From: Agarophyton chilense
Lineage: Eukaryota > Rhodophyta > Florideophyceae > Gracilariales > Gracilariaceae
Assembly: GCA_030374765.1 (NCBI GenBank)
Contig: JARGXX010000117.1
Coordinates: forward strand, 248,001-312,000
Direction of reading: 5' to 3'
Length of the DNA stretch: 64,000 nt
Below the pieces are notes generated by a model, which searched no databases, was not told where the DNA came from, and saw nothing but the letters and a program-made list of their open reading frames with translations. The translations under genes and the position numbers were made by a program. Shown here one piece after another: positions 9,799-20,764 of this stretch. Position 1 is the stretch's first letter. Each line of letters starts with the position of its first letter.

Positions 9799-11111
9799 TG
9801 CAAGGCTAGATGGAACCATTTCTACGTAGTAATCGGTGTTGATTGGGGAGGTGATTGACGGTCTCACACGGGCTCAATCGGTGAGCAGATTTACTCCTGA
9901 ATACAAGAATCTGTGGCATGTTACGGAAGGGAGGTATTCTCTGCAACCCTTGACGAGTGGAAGGTCTAGAGAACTCCAGCCTTTTTCTGCCCAAACCAAA
10001 CGGCAAACAGCGGTATGCCAACACCGGTGGCCACCCCGCCGCCTGAATGCGAAAAAAGGACGAGAAGGTAGTAGTGTGAGTGAAAGCCGTTGAGGCATCT
10101 TAAGAAAAACGGAAGGCAGCGGGACACAACGCACCGATTAGCAAGCCAGTGAGCAACTTGGGGGCCGGCTTAAAGCGTAGTTGATACATGTATTTTGCAT
10201 GTAGATAGTCATAACCACCCGCCTGCACCAAAAAAAAGCACGGAGCGATTGGTCAGCGTCACGAGGAGGTCGATCAAGCGCTGGTCAGAGCTGTGTGTGA
10301 AGAACGTACGCCGCGAGAAGCAGGGGTGGCATGGAAGGCGCGAGTGCTGGCGGCGCGAGGGCCAGCAGCACGAGAGAGCTGTCGAGCAGCAGCTTGCATC
10401 TGAATTCGCGGCGTAAAGACGCACATCACAACCCGTCACACGGCAGAAAAGTCAGCAAACGATGTAGGCGCGGGGACGCGTCGCGTCGGCATGTTGACAA
10501 ACGCATAGCAAGCGAGAGCGCGGGACAGGCGCGCTGACGGCAGGATCTCGAACAAACATACCACTGAGGCAGACATGGCGTCACTCGCGACGAGGGGACG
10601 AGTTGGACGGGCGGAAGGGGGCGAGGGTGTGGCGCGGGGGATGCCGACACACATTCGGCTCGCTGGCAGTCGTACTGACGGATTGGAACGCAACGAGCTA
10701 AACCGCGCCAGCAAATGCACGCAGTAGCTTGTAGTGTCCGCCGCAGGCTAGCTGCCAGTCGCCGCCAGTATCCTCTCGAATTCCCGCGTGGGCCTCAATT
10801 ACAAGGCGTATTTGTTGTAAAGGCCTGTCCACGGCAGCAAGATCGAGATGAGGCAGCGATCATCGAATACGAGAAAACTTTGGCAAACGAGCTATATAAT
10901 TTCTAAAATTTCTGAAACCCACCTTGATCTGAAGTCTAGAGATACTACCGTTGGTACGGGTGGTGTAAATCTGCAGGCGGTGCAATCTAACCCCCCCCCC
11001 CCCGATCGCACAATTTCCCATATTTTCAATCCACAAAGTCGTCACATCCGTTCGATCCTGGAGTCACTGCGACTTTGGTGGCAGTCACCTCTGCTCAGCT
11101 TCCACAAACCT
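9799..11111. other. GC-richer spacer, no supported gene
   Basis: Overlapping short frames on both strands are Arg/Ser-rich shadows caused by local GC content. A homopolymer of 13 C lies at 10991-11003. Nothing else was recognised. Confidence 0.45.
10991..11003. repeat. Poly-C homopolymer (13 C)
   Basis: Thirteen consecutive C, immediately followed by GATCGC. It is probably length-variable and prone to sequencing error. No function inferred. Confidence 0.9.
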
Positions 11112-11964
11112 CTAGAGAATCGTCGCCACCTGCGCGGACGATGTGATCGACATTCGCTTCCCTAATCGCTTTTGCGCATCTTTAAGCCATCCCATCCAAT
11201 CCATCAGCGTTCGATCACACTCATACGCCGCTCCTCCCTTCCGCGGGTACCCACGCTGGACCCGCAACATCAACTTCGGCAGCCGCATCTCAGCAAGGTA
11301 TAGCGTGCACACCAGAACAGGGTGCCCATACTCTTTAATGACTTTAACATGCATCCGCGGGTGACGTTCCGTGGCGGCTCTCACATCCATTCTCACCGCC
11401 TAGCGCAACAGCTGCCTATCTCCAGTCTCGTGCTTTGGTTTCTTGGCCTAATGAAGTCCGCTCTTGGGTGAACATTCGTTCGTTTTTGTCTCGATGGCTC
11501 CGTCTCCGTCTTCGCAGTTTTCCATGTCAGCCGAAGATCCTCTACGCTTCTGCCCCCTCTTCGCGGCTTTATTTCTTTCATCCGGCACCGAAGCGCTCCC
11601 ACTTTTCGCAACGCTGCCAACGTGCTCCGAATTCTTTCGCTCCTCTGACGCTTGGCCTCCGAGACTCCCATGAGTCCAATCAGCTAACTTGATTTGTCAA
11701 GTCCTTCAGCATGGCGACGATTTGTTTCAGTTTCTCCGTTACCTCGACTTTGCTTTTCATCTGCCTACTTGCTCCCCATGTTTCAGACTAAGAACTTTGT
11801 GGCAGTCGGTTAAACGCTTGAAGATCTGGTCCTTTCGCACATCATCCTTGAATTGCATTTTCAGGATACGTGGATACAAGTTGTTGAATGTGGCTGTGTT
11901 GAATATCTTCAAGCTTGTTCAAACCCCTTCGGCACGAGAAGATGTAACAGGTGCTGGCTTCTGA
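11112..11964 (-). pseudogene. Coding-like patches, frame-broken, downstream of the Q/A-rich gene
   Basis: On the minus strand several consecutive patches look protein-like but lie in different frames. One at about 11,900-11,790 contains VRKDQIFKRLTDCHKVLSLKHG. A second reads KVEVTEKLKQIVAMLKDL. A third is Ser/Lys/Glu-rich, and a last one (11396-11112) contains YGHPVLVCTLYLAEMRLPK. They are collinear with, and directly follow, the Q/A-rich ORF ending at 11968. They may be further exons of that gene with introns I could not define, or a decayed gene. I do not recognise a domain. Stops and frame changes between patches make an intact single-exon gene impossible. Confidence 0.3.
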
Positions 11965-11967
11965 GAC

Positions 11968-13033
11968 TCACTCAGAAGCAGTCGGGGCCATCGAGCACGT
12001 TGCTAGGCTGTTCGGTACCATTCTCGTGATGGTACCAGCTGCGGTTTGCCCATTCTGCGACTGACTCGTATTCCAAAAGGTATGCGCCGATGCTATTCGC
12101 TGGTCTTGAAGCACGGCATTTAATCTCTCTCGCTGGACTTCTTGGCTGGCCAAGATAGCGTTCATGTGAGCAGGGGTTAAGCCTAGCATACGATTCATTT
12201 GAGCAACCAGCGCTGGTGCGTTCCCGTGCATGGCCGCACTTTGCCGTTGCTGTTGCTGTTCTTGAACGTAGTATTGCAGAGGCTGTTCGCGAGCATTTTG
12301 TATGGGTTTGTTTCGCGTTGGCGCGGTTCGCATCACTCGGAGAACTCAACATGGATTGACCAGCAGGGGCTATCTGGTTCCCGGGTTGCCCTCTCCATTT
12401 TCCTGCGTTCAAGTTGTCTTGGGCAACTGTGTTCAGGTTAGCATGCGTCTGAGCTTCATTCACACGACGCATGTTTTGCTGTTGTCGCAAGGAAATGGAT
12501 GCGTTTTGCATATTTGATGTGTGAGCTCGGATGAGGCTGACGAAATGCACCAATTGCTCCCGTGTACATTGGCTCAGCTGTTGAGGTGTGATGCTCACTC
12601 CAACAGCCGCTGCCATTTGCGCAATGAGAAGGTACTGTGCCGGCGCAGGTCCTGCTCTGGCACGCGCGTCCGCCATCACAGGATTTTGACCCTGCATGTT
12701 CACACCCTGACGAATACCTTGTGCACCGCCATTGCCTGCGTGTGCGCCAAAGGAGGCAGGAGACGCCTGCGATGCCCTTTGATGCTCACCTGGCATATTT
12801 GGAACCACACCAGCTTGAGAAAAGTGCTGGGCCTGTGATCTTGCTTGATTTGCATATGCCTGTGGTGCCGGGGCTTGCGTCGCAACGGAGGGCTGGGATT
12901 GCGACGCAGTTGCGATATGCGCGGCCTGCTGGTAAGCAAGTGCCCGGAGGTATACCTGTTGGACGCCGGGCGGCAGGCTGGCAGGGCGGCCTGCGCAGTT
13001 GCGGACGCTCTCTGGAATAGAGTAGCGGGGCAT
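11968..13033 (-). pseudogene. Q/A/N-rich low-complexity protein (possible transcription coactivator), frame-interrupted
   Basis: From ATG 13033 the first about 235 codons are rich in Gln, Ala and Asn. There is one more ordered segment, YLLIAQMAAAVGVSITPQQL. At about 12,350-12,270 the Q-rich character switches to a second frame, which contains a run QEQQQQRQ and then LTPAHMNAILASQEVQ, and terminates at 11968. So either a single-nucleotide indel or an unrecognised short intron lies here; one candidate is a phase-1 GTCAAT...TTCAAG intron of about 100 nt. Such Q-rich proteins are often Mediator- or chromatin-associated, but no KIX, QLQ or other named domain is visible, so the role is a guess. It is followed 190 bp upstream (13224) by the copper monooxygenase gene on the same strand. 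Confidence 0.4.
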
Positions 13034-13223
13034 AATAATACCATTGTGATAAAAACTTGTACAAGGTTACCTTCGTAGCTCTACCACAGAGGGCTTTATT
13101 GATAACGGTTGAGGCTCCCAGTTCGAAGGTTGGTAAAACTATTCATCAATCCGGTCTTGGAAATGTACTGCACCGATCATAGTTTTCGAACTTGTCATCG
13201 TTATCAGCCACTCGACGGATTCA

Positions 13224-15959
13224 CTACACCCCGACAACTTGCTGCTCTCCATAATATATGGAAATAGATGTATCGATCAGCTTATGTACCAACCTCAATG
13301 GTGCAAGTAAACTGTGTGCCAATTGCGGAGCAACTGCACGTGTAAATGTCGAACATACGACACCATCAACCACTACATTGCCATGGATAGTCTGAGGGTT
13401 GTAAAGACCGGCCTCCTTCTCAAGTTGAATATCCACAATAACCTCTTTTTCTCCAGAGCCAGTAGCCACAACATCTCCAATTTCTGCCTCGTCTGCCATC
13501 TTCAAAATGCCATCCAAATACACGTAGTGCCCGCGGGTGAGTTTCAGAAGCTTGCCTGAGGATGTTCTCAGCAGTACAAATGGATACCAAACATTTGCTG
13601 ATCGATGAGTGAACATGAAGACATCGGAGTATTCGTTGTGTCCCACTAGAATCGAATCCCCTACTTGCAATTCATCCATTCTTTTTTTTGATCCATTCGC
13701 CATTTCTACCGTAGCCGATGCAGGGAAGCAGGCATTGTTGCCGTCTTCAGTAGGGGCAGCATTTTCATTGTCTTCGCCATCTGTAGCTGTCGATTCCTGT
13801 GATACAATTGGCATCGTTGTAGGTTCCACCGAGGCCATGACCGGTGACGCTGTTGTCGAGGACGCCACTGGTTCCACCGAGGCCATGATGGGTGATGCTG
13901 TTGTCGAGGACGCCACTGGTTCCACCGAGGCCATGATGGGTGATGCTGTTGTCGAGGACGCCACTGGTTCCACTGAGGCCATGATGGGTGATGCTGTTGT
14001 CAAGGATGCCACAGGTTCCACAGTCGGGCATATCTGTTGTGCAGTACCAAAGGCAGTTGGCGCTCCAATTTCATCTTCGAAAGCAGGATTCGGTTCCACA
14101 ATAATGCTGCTCTCCGTAATGTTTCCACTATCCCCACACACAGTACCAGTTGTGTTCTGCTCAAGGTCCTCAAACAGCGCACAGATATTGATTTTTTCAT
14201 TCGTCACTGGATCGCGTTGAACAGGCCAGTATCCTGCAAACTCCATGCACATTTCGTTCTTGGTCTCTAGACCAAACGTAGTGTTTGGACGCTTCCTTGT
14301 GTCGTAGAGGCATGTCAATTGCAGCTGTTGCCCAGGACGAATCTGTTTCGGAGGATCAAAAACGATGTAGTTCTGAAAACTGTCACTCCAAAAGTTTACC
14401 TGATAAACCATGAAGCAAAGAAGAAATAGGCACAGAGTTAGCATTGATACCTTTGGGAACTGAGCTGAGAGCTGACAGAACTCATGGGGATAAAGCTTAC
14501 CTTGTTCATATTTTCTATGAATGTTCCGTTTTCACTGAACTTGTTCGTGTATATCTCCATTCCAGTCAGGTGCATGTGCAAGAAACTCGCAAAGTAGTTG
14601 ATTGGCCTCGAGAATTTCTTTGTACAAGCGGATGTGCATGAATGTTCATATTGCACACCGTTCTGTACGGTCTGGTCAAAGCGGTTGAGCAGTGTATCAC
14701 CCATCAGAAGCGATCCCGCCTCATACTGCCTCATAGTGTTTGTGTAAAACACTCTCACTCCACTGAAATCTATATTGTCAGATAGTAGATCGGGGTTATC
14801 GTAGTGTGTTTCCATCACAAGGATGTAATCTGACGAGTCCATGAGAATACCAGCCTCCAATGGTAATACCAATCTCTTCATACCCTTGACATCTGATACA
14901 TCAATTCAATTCAAAGTAAAAAAAAAGTGAGATAACATGGCCCTCGTCAGTAATTGAGTCTCTAGAACCGATTAAACACATCGCATACTTACATGCATAG
15001 ATGAACGTGGCGCACTGTGCCAGGTTGCTTCCTTGTGGGCCGGGAATTTCGCTGTCGCCTGTAGTGCATTCAACCGTATTTCTTGTGAGTCTAGCGTACT
15101 CTTCGCCTCTGCAGAGCCAAAAGGTTAAATGGTGCACCATTGCGGAGACAGTGGCATTCAAGATCGGTTCGGCAGCAACAATCATGCGTTTCTCACCCGG
15201 CTCCATTCGGATGACATTGCTCGTGCAGGCATATGTTGTGGCTTTGTCGTTTGGCACCATATATCCAGTCGCTATAACATCAATGCTCCCGTCGACGTCA
15301 TCAGGCAGTGGCTTTTCGTCCATACCCGCATCAAGAGTACCATCTTCCTCATATAGGATTATTCTTGTTGAGCTCCGCCGGGATCCGTGGTAAGCAAATG
15401 CAGACCCATAGGCATAAATGACGCTATTGGGACCCGGAGGAATATGTCTGTCTTGATCATCATGTGCGTCCAAAGAGCGTTCGACCTCAAATATCATTTG
15501 TCCTTTCCCAGCAATTCTCTGGCATGAAACCAGAGTCCAACTACCGTCATTCTGGCAGTCGTCTGGAAGAGGAAACGCGGAGGGAGCATCAGAGATTGAG
15601 TCAATCAAGGGGAAAGCGTAGAAAGGGACGTAACGATCCGTCATTTCACATTCTGTTGTCTGTCCAGGAGAAAACTCGGCTGTGACAATATCTGCCCCAA
15701 GCATTGAGCCACTCGTAGGCTCAGATATACCTATACCAATCCAATTCGAAGAGTTTGTGCCAATCAGCGAGTCATTGACAACGAGGGCGAAAGCCGCAGT
15801 AGAGCTCTCCGTCTCGATGTTGTAGAAAAGATTGGCTTCATCGCTTAGGGGAATGGGACCAAAATCGTATTTTCGGGACAAAGCTAGAGCGTTTGATCCA
15901 CACAGAACACAAATAAATGACAAGAGAAGCACAGCGACCAAATATGGGTAAGAGATCAT
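13224..15959 (-). CDS. Secreted DOMON / copper type II monooxygenase with C-terminal Hedgehog-type Hint domain
   Basis: Three exons (15959-14993, 14892-14501, 14399-13224) give 844 residues; the 100- and 101-nt introns both have GTAAG donors. Residues 1-25 form a signal peptide. About 30-200 form a DOMON-like beta domain. About 240-520 form a DBH/PHM-type copper monooxygenase with both copper sites intact: CuH ligands H276, H277 and H352 (VHHLTFW, METHYDNP), and CuM ligands H428, H430 (LHMHLTG) and M503 (NEMCMEF). A Thr/Ser/Ala/Pro linker follows, with a 16-residue unit repeated four times. Residues 677-844 form a Hog-like Hint module. It starts at ACF (Cys677) and has the TxxH motif in LTRGH, GNVVVDGV, and a Hog-like tail APLRLVH. 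The family hydroxylates CH bonds using ascorbate and O2. Hint domains self-cleave at the Cys, so the oxygenase may be released or lipid-modified. The substrate is unknown. Confidence 0.88.
13823..14025. repeat. 48-bp tandem repeat (about 4.2 copies) coding a 16-residue linker unit
   Basis: Copies start at 13823, 13871, 13919 and 13967, with a partial fifth at 14015. Read on the minus strand each unit encodes ASPIMASVEPVASSTT with minor changes. It forms a Ser/Thr-rich, probably O-glycosylated stalk between the oxygenase and the Hint module. The middle copies are nearly identical, so copy number is probably polymorphic. Confidence 0.95.
14400..14500 (-). other. Intron 2 of the Cu-monooxygenase/Hint gene (101 nt)
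   Basis: Donor GTAAGC and acceptor TTATCAG. Phase 0 joining gives ENMNK|VNFWSD, continuous with the second copper-monooxygenase subdomain. Confidence 0.88.
14893..14992 (-). other. Intron 1 of the Cu-monooxygenase/Hint gene (100 nt)
   Basis: Donor GTAAGT after GCAT and acceptor TATCAG. Splicing in phase 1 restores a continuous conserved segment (YAYVKGMKRLVLP). Confidence 0.88.
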
Positions 15960-16499
15960 GGCGAATGGCTATGGATTAGAGACAGCACGAAACGCAAAGT
16001 TTTGTTGTCTTGGCCTGCAACTGGGTTCCCGGAGTTCCGAGTTGTAGATAAGAGCTACTCTTCAAATCTCCGTGCAAAGGGGATCTACCATGCGATTCTC
16101 TTTCAACATTCTTCGTTTAATACCGATATCAATTCATACTGATACAGACAGATAGGCTCCACCATGGAGAATACTCGTAGACACGAAGGGTACATGACAT
16201 GTTGATATCATCCTCACCGAGGGATGTGATTGGCCCTTCAAAACCATTACTCAAGACGCCCTATGAGAGAGGTATCCATAACACTAAGAATGACAAGACC
16301 CCTGAGACCCACGAAGGTAAGTGGCTGCCCGTCACAACGTCACCATCAACAATGATCTCGCATTTGCGAGCCCCACCAATGCCAGCTGCAGCTGTAGCGG
16401 ATGGTAACTTGAATTATCTCACTGCTCACAGTAAATTTCTTGAAACTTGCCCCTCATATCATACTGGGGCAGTACATATCTGAGATATATGAACTTTGG

Positions 16500-16530
16500 A
16501 CAGTACATATATGTGATATATATGTACTGT
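16500..16530. repeat. Palindrome, 13-bp arms
   Basis: ACAGTACATATAT is mirrored by ATATATGTACTGT with a 5-nt centre, inside a local cluster of related CAGTACATAT words (16470-16560). It is probably a decayed short repeat. No function seen. Confidence 0.8.
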
Positions 16531-16627
16531 GGGCAGTTCGCACTGATATATGTTGTATCTGCAAATTCTGTGCCCCTGTACAATTTTACAGTGTATATGT
16601 GCCAGCAGTGTGATAAGGAATCTCGTG

Positions 16628-16710
16628 CAGATATCGGGGCACTTCACAGCAATTGCTCTCTCTCCTACGGCTCGGGCCACAATTTTTGCTGTGTCGTGGC
16701 CCGATATCTG
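16628..16710. repeat. 24-bp imperfect inverted repeat, 35-nt loop
   Basis: Arms 16628-16651 and 16687-16710 match at about 20 of 24 positions (CAGATATCGGG...ACAGCA and its complement). It could fold as a hairpin or be the core of a small foldback element. Confidence 0.7.
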
Positions 16711-19036
16711 ATCTCGATTTTCAACATAACTCCTACATATGGACCAATAAAATCACAGAGACCCAACTCGATGTGCCCGTGTGACCCACCTCAATGGCAC
16801 CTTACAGCCGCATATGCGTGCAGCAAATCGGAATTCTCTATTTCCTTCTCTCCCCGAATCTCCCGTTCGCACCCATCTGGAGCTCTTTTTCCGCAAATGA
16901 GAGACTGCCAAGTTCCCGAAATGTGTACGATATCTGCATTTCCGCTATTTTCCACTATTTTCCGCCATTTTCAAGATTGCGCAAAATTAAGTAGAATAGC
17001 TATCGTTTTCGTTTCTATCATCCATATCGACAATATATTAATCTAAGGTTATTTTTTCTTGTTTTAGATCAATTCCATGATCGACCACCTCTTTTCTAAT
17101 CAAAGAGAGTCTTATATATAAGATTGCGCATTACTGATTCTAATAAAATGGTTTGAACTAGCGATACTCTCGTTTTACACTAAAATTATAAATACCTTAT
17201 ATACTCCATAACAAAGATACAACAAGAACAAGAACATCTGAAACATTTGTAAGACTTTTTACAAAACACTAGAGACTTTTAAGAAGATTTAACTCCAAAC
17301 GTCAGCGAAACCATTTTTTTCTCGCCCTTTTACACGTTTAATGGATCTCATAATCCAATAAAAGGGAGCAAAATCTATTCTTGTCTGTCCACAGCTCTTA
17401 AAGAGGCTTAAATATTTGAAACAATCTTATTATTGCATTTTTACCGAATATGAGACCTTTTGCAGGTATTTGTTATCTTTGAATATCGAGACTGAAGTAT
17501 CTGTTAATAGCCACGCAAATCAATGAAGAAATAAAAGGGTTTATTTTTGTAGCCTGTAGAAAATTGTAGAGCAATTTGAAATGGAAAAAGACCTCTCAAA
17601 AGTTGGATTCCCGCTATGGCGAGTACAGGTAACTCATGAAACGAGCTTTTTGTGCCACCAATGTGTGGTTTAGAGCCAGAGTGGTTCAGGTAATACTTTC
17701 GAAGAAGACAAACCCAAAAAAGGGAAACAATCAGAGGAAAATCCAAGTAAAAGGATATTTTGTAGACAAAAGGAAAATGTCGGGTGAAAATGGAGGCCGA
17801 AATGAAGCGCAAAAACAAGCGTAAAGACTTATGAAAGGGGTATGTACACTAGATAAGCAAAACCGAGACGGTTAAAACAGCTCTATACAAAGGCGTTGTA
17901 CTGTTTTGAACAGAGGAAAAGCAATAATACAGTGACGCCTGGGCTTCTCGAGGGGATAGATTAGACAAACAGGTCGCGGTTTCTCCCGTTAAGAGACGGA
18001 GACTCGCGTAGGTGACGTAATTTAGAGCCAAAAACTCAGATGCTCTTTACTTGGTGGTAGTGATGACGGTAAAGCCATCACGTAAGTCTAAACTAGACAG
18101 TGAACTACACGTGTAGACTATAGTATTTTAAACCAATCCTGGTCCATAGAATTATCATTTGTGTAATTCTAGCCTTGCACGTCCATATTTCTACTACGGT
18201 AGTACTGTCGAGACTTAATTAACAATCCTTTTTAGGTGTCTAAAATACTAAAAACTAATATTACTCATAAATGACTTGATGTCGTCCCCGATATATCGGA
18301 TGCTATTTGAATGGTTCCCAGACCGGTTATACGCGCACGCGTTGCTCTACAGAAATAATTAAAAAAACCGCTTTAAAAGCCTTCAAAATCTAACGTGAGC
18401 AATGATAATTCCAATATACATACCGTATTAACTTTACTGAACTTTTCAAATGACCTCAAGAAACTGTTAGTTGAAATGCAGGTCATTGGATTAGTAAAGA
18501 CAGAAGACGCCACCATTTTTGTAAGATATTTTTTAAAAGCATGATTTTATTGAGCGTTTGAGCGTCGTGTGTGAGTGTACCAGGCTTACTCACAGAAGAA
18601 CTGGTTGGCAGTAGGTAGAATGAGCGGTTGCTTCCACTGGAAACCGTCAGGAACGTGCAGAGAAAACAGACGGTTTGGAAACCTGTAGTAGAACCGTTCC
18701 AAATAGTTGCAGATCTGCGCAGACGACGAAGACAAAAGGTTAGGCGTACTTTCTTTATTACAGTTAAAAGTGGCGTCCGACTCCTGATCCTGATGGGCCC
18801 CGAGGCTCAGGCCGTGCTGTAAGTCTTACACTATTTCAATTAAAAAATAAAACAATTACTCAAATCTGCACCAGAGTTCATACACGTGTACCTGTGCCGT
18901 TACTACGTCCTCCGCTCCCCAATGGGGCGTTCTTTCCCATCCCACCGTCCACGTTTCAAGCCAGGGCATCTCCCTTCGGGTTGGCGGCGGTCCCACGTGG
19001 GGGCGTAGCCGTAAACAGCCATGTCCACACAGCCGT

Positions 19037-19672
19037 TCATTCGGGTATGGCATTCGCGCTCATACGCGCCGTTCCGCCACTGCACTGCAGACTCCCCTTC
19101 TTAAGTTGCACTCCGTTCTCGGAGTGCGGAAGAGGGACAGAGATTGTGCCGGTCGGGAGATTCTGAACGGTTGCACTTAGCGAGCAGCTGTATTGGATAA
19201 CGTTCCCGGCGGTTGTGATCACACGGCGATCAGGGAATTCCATCATGCGCCCTCGCAGAGAACCGACACTGGCCCGCGCGACGCCTGTACATCTTTCAAA
19301 CCGTGTGGGGTTGACGTTCATTTCGTTTGGTTGAATCGCGACCGTTCCACACCCCATCCCTTCGAGAGGGGTCGGCTTCGACGTTCTGTGCGGCAATATC
19401 GAGGAGATAGTTGCTGGAAATGCTGGTCGAAGACTCGAGCCCATAAGTACATCGATTTTCGTTCTGTGAAAACCAGGGAAGGATCCACTAGCCTTGGTAT
19501 CTGCGCGCGTGAGCACAACGCTGGACAATCCCGTACGATCGTGTCGTGACCCTGTGTGGGTCAGACCGCGCCGCTGAGAAACGCGCGAGACCTCCATTCG
19601 ATGGCTCTCGGAATAAATATAAGGACGTGCGTGCAAACTTCCGGTTGGTTTGGAATCCGACGTCGGTGACAC
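19037..19672 (-). pseudogene. Coding-like minus-strand region of unknown origin
   Basis: I do not recognise it. The frame is open for 211 codons and, after one TGA, continues with Gly/Pro-rich sequence to about 18,910. The part around VITTAGNVIQYSCSLSATVQ looks like beta-rich protein. It lies in the sequence interrupted by the solo LTR at 19789, among mobile DNA, so it may belong to an old element. No conserved motif could be named. Confidence 0.22.
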
Positions 19673-19788
19673 CGAGACCGTCGGTGTGTTGGAGATGTAG
19701 CAACAGCCGGGCGATATGGCAGCTTAGGACGAATATTTTCCGCCTTGTAGCGCTGCAGGAATTGCGCCTATGCCGGCCCCTTTCCGAT

Positions 19789-20764
19789 TGTGGAGCAAAA
19801 CCCGGCGACGGGAAGTGCTCTCAAGGTGTCCGAAGCCTTGCTTCCTGGGGGAGGCAGACTCAGAGACAGAGCCCTCCGTTCCACCCGTAGTGTGGGGTGT
19901 AACTCCCACGGGGGATTCCGGCAGTACCGACGGAGGTGAAGGGTAGAAACCGTTGGATCGGGAATGGGTATGGGTATCCCAAAGGATGGGGAAAATCCGG
20001 CGAAGAGGAAAAACGGGGCGAGGGTCGGGCACTAACAGGCACCGGACCCGAGAACCAGAAAAGGGGCGAAACAACAAAAGAAACCCAATACAGGGGCGAA
20101 ATAACAAAAGAAACCCAATACAGGGGCGAAATAACAAAAGAAACCCAATACAGGGGCGAAAACCTGTCCTCGAAAGGAAACACAAAAAGCACGCAACAAG
20201 TAAGCAGAACCCCCACGGGGTATCGTGCACGCAGGTCGTCTGAGCGGTCCCAAGGGGGTGGTTGCACGGAACCCAAACGTGGGCACTCTCCAAGTGGAGT
20301 CATGTCCCTACGCAGGCGTTGCTAACCAGAGCCCGTTCCGGGTTGTAAGGCCGAAACGATGGCGACGAAGAACCTCTAAAGGTATCGAAGACCAACCTTG
20401 GTTTCCATTTACTTTGAGCTTCGAACTGTCAGATCTCGTCTCCCTAAGTAGGGCCCACTAACTAAACTCTACAGTAGTGCACACCTGCTCAGGGCCATGC
20501 ACGTGGAGATCCCATTGTCAGGGCCCAAAAATCCAACGTTCTAACAAATATCCGAAACATCGGTGCCAAAACTAAGCCACGTGTATCACGGGGCCAATCC
20601 AACCATGGGCCATCCGAATCTTCACTTCATCGGCGAATTCTAACCAGAAAACCGTGCCACCTCAGCACACCTTAGAGGGGATAATAGTCATAACCCTCGG
20701 AGGGTTCAATCCTCATTCCATGAGTTGCATCTTCAAGTATCCCCTAACTGGGCGTTGCTCTACA
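19789..20764 (-). mobile_element. Solo LTR of the 923-bp chromovirus LTR family
   Basis: This is the reverse complement of the LTRs at 26636 and 35977, from TGTGGAGCAAAACCC at its left end to ...GCTCTACA at its right. It is flanked on both sides by the 5-bp duplication CCGAT (19784-19788 and 20765-20769). It has no internal retrotransposon sequence, so it is a solo LTR left by LTR-LTR recombination. It is 976 bp, longer than the 923-bp copies mainly because a 30-bp unit inside it is present three times. Confidence 0.93.
20071..20160. repeat. 30-bp unit in three tandem copies inside the solo LTR
   Basis: Units at 20071-20100, 20101-20130 and 20131-20160 (each with AACAAAAGAAACCCAATACA) are nearly identical. 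The two LTRs of the full-length element carry a single copy, so this is a local tandem expansion. Confidence 0.95.

Larger units (their letters stand above)
15960..18850. other. AT-rich intergenic DNA with small palindromes
   Basis: No supported gene. Frames of 60-199 codons at 16.2-17.0 kb are low-complexity and lack domain signal. From about 17.0 kb the DNA becomes AT-rich with many stops in all frames. Two inverted repeats (16500-16530 and 16628-16710) are listed separately. Confidence 0.5.

Noticed and set aside
11957-11967. Possible 11-nt GTGAGTCTCAG intron at the end of the Q/A-rich ORF
   Set aside because: It has GT-AG ends, but 11 nt is far too short for splicing.
13609-14220. 203-codon plus-strand frame over the tandem repeats
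   Set aside because: It is the antisense shadow of the repeat-containing linker of the Cu-monooxygenase/Hint gene. The 48-bp periodicity keeps several frames open.
20071-20160. Short regular repeats considered as a CRISPR array
   Set aside because: Units are directly contiguous without spacers, lie inside an LTR, and the genome is eukaryotic.
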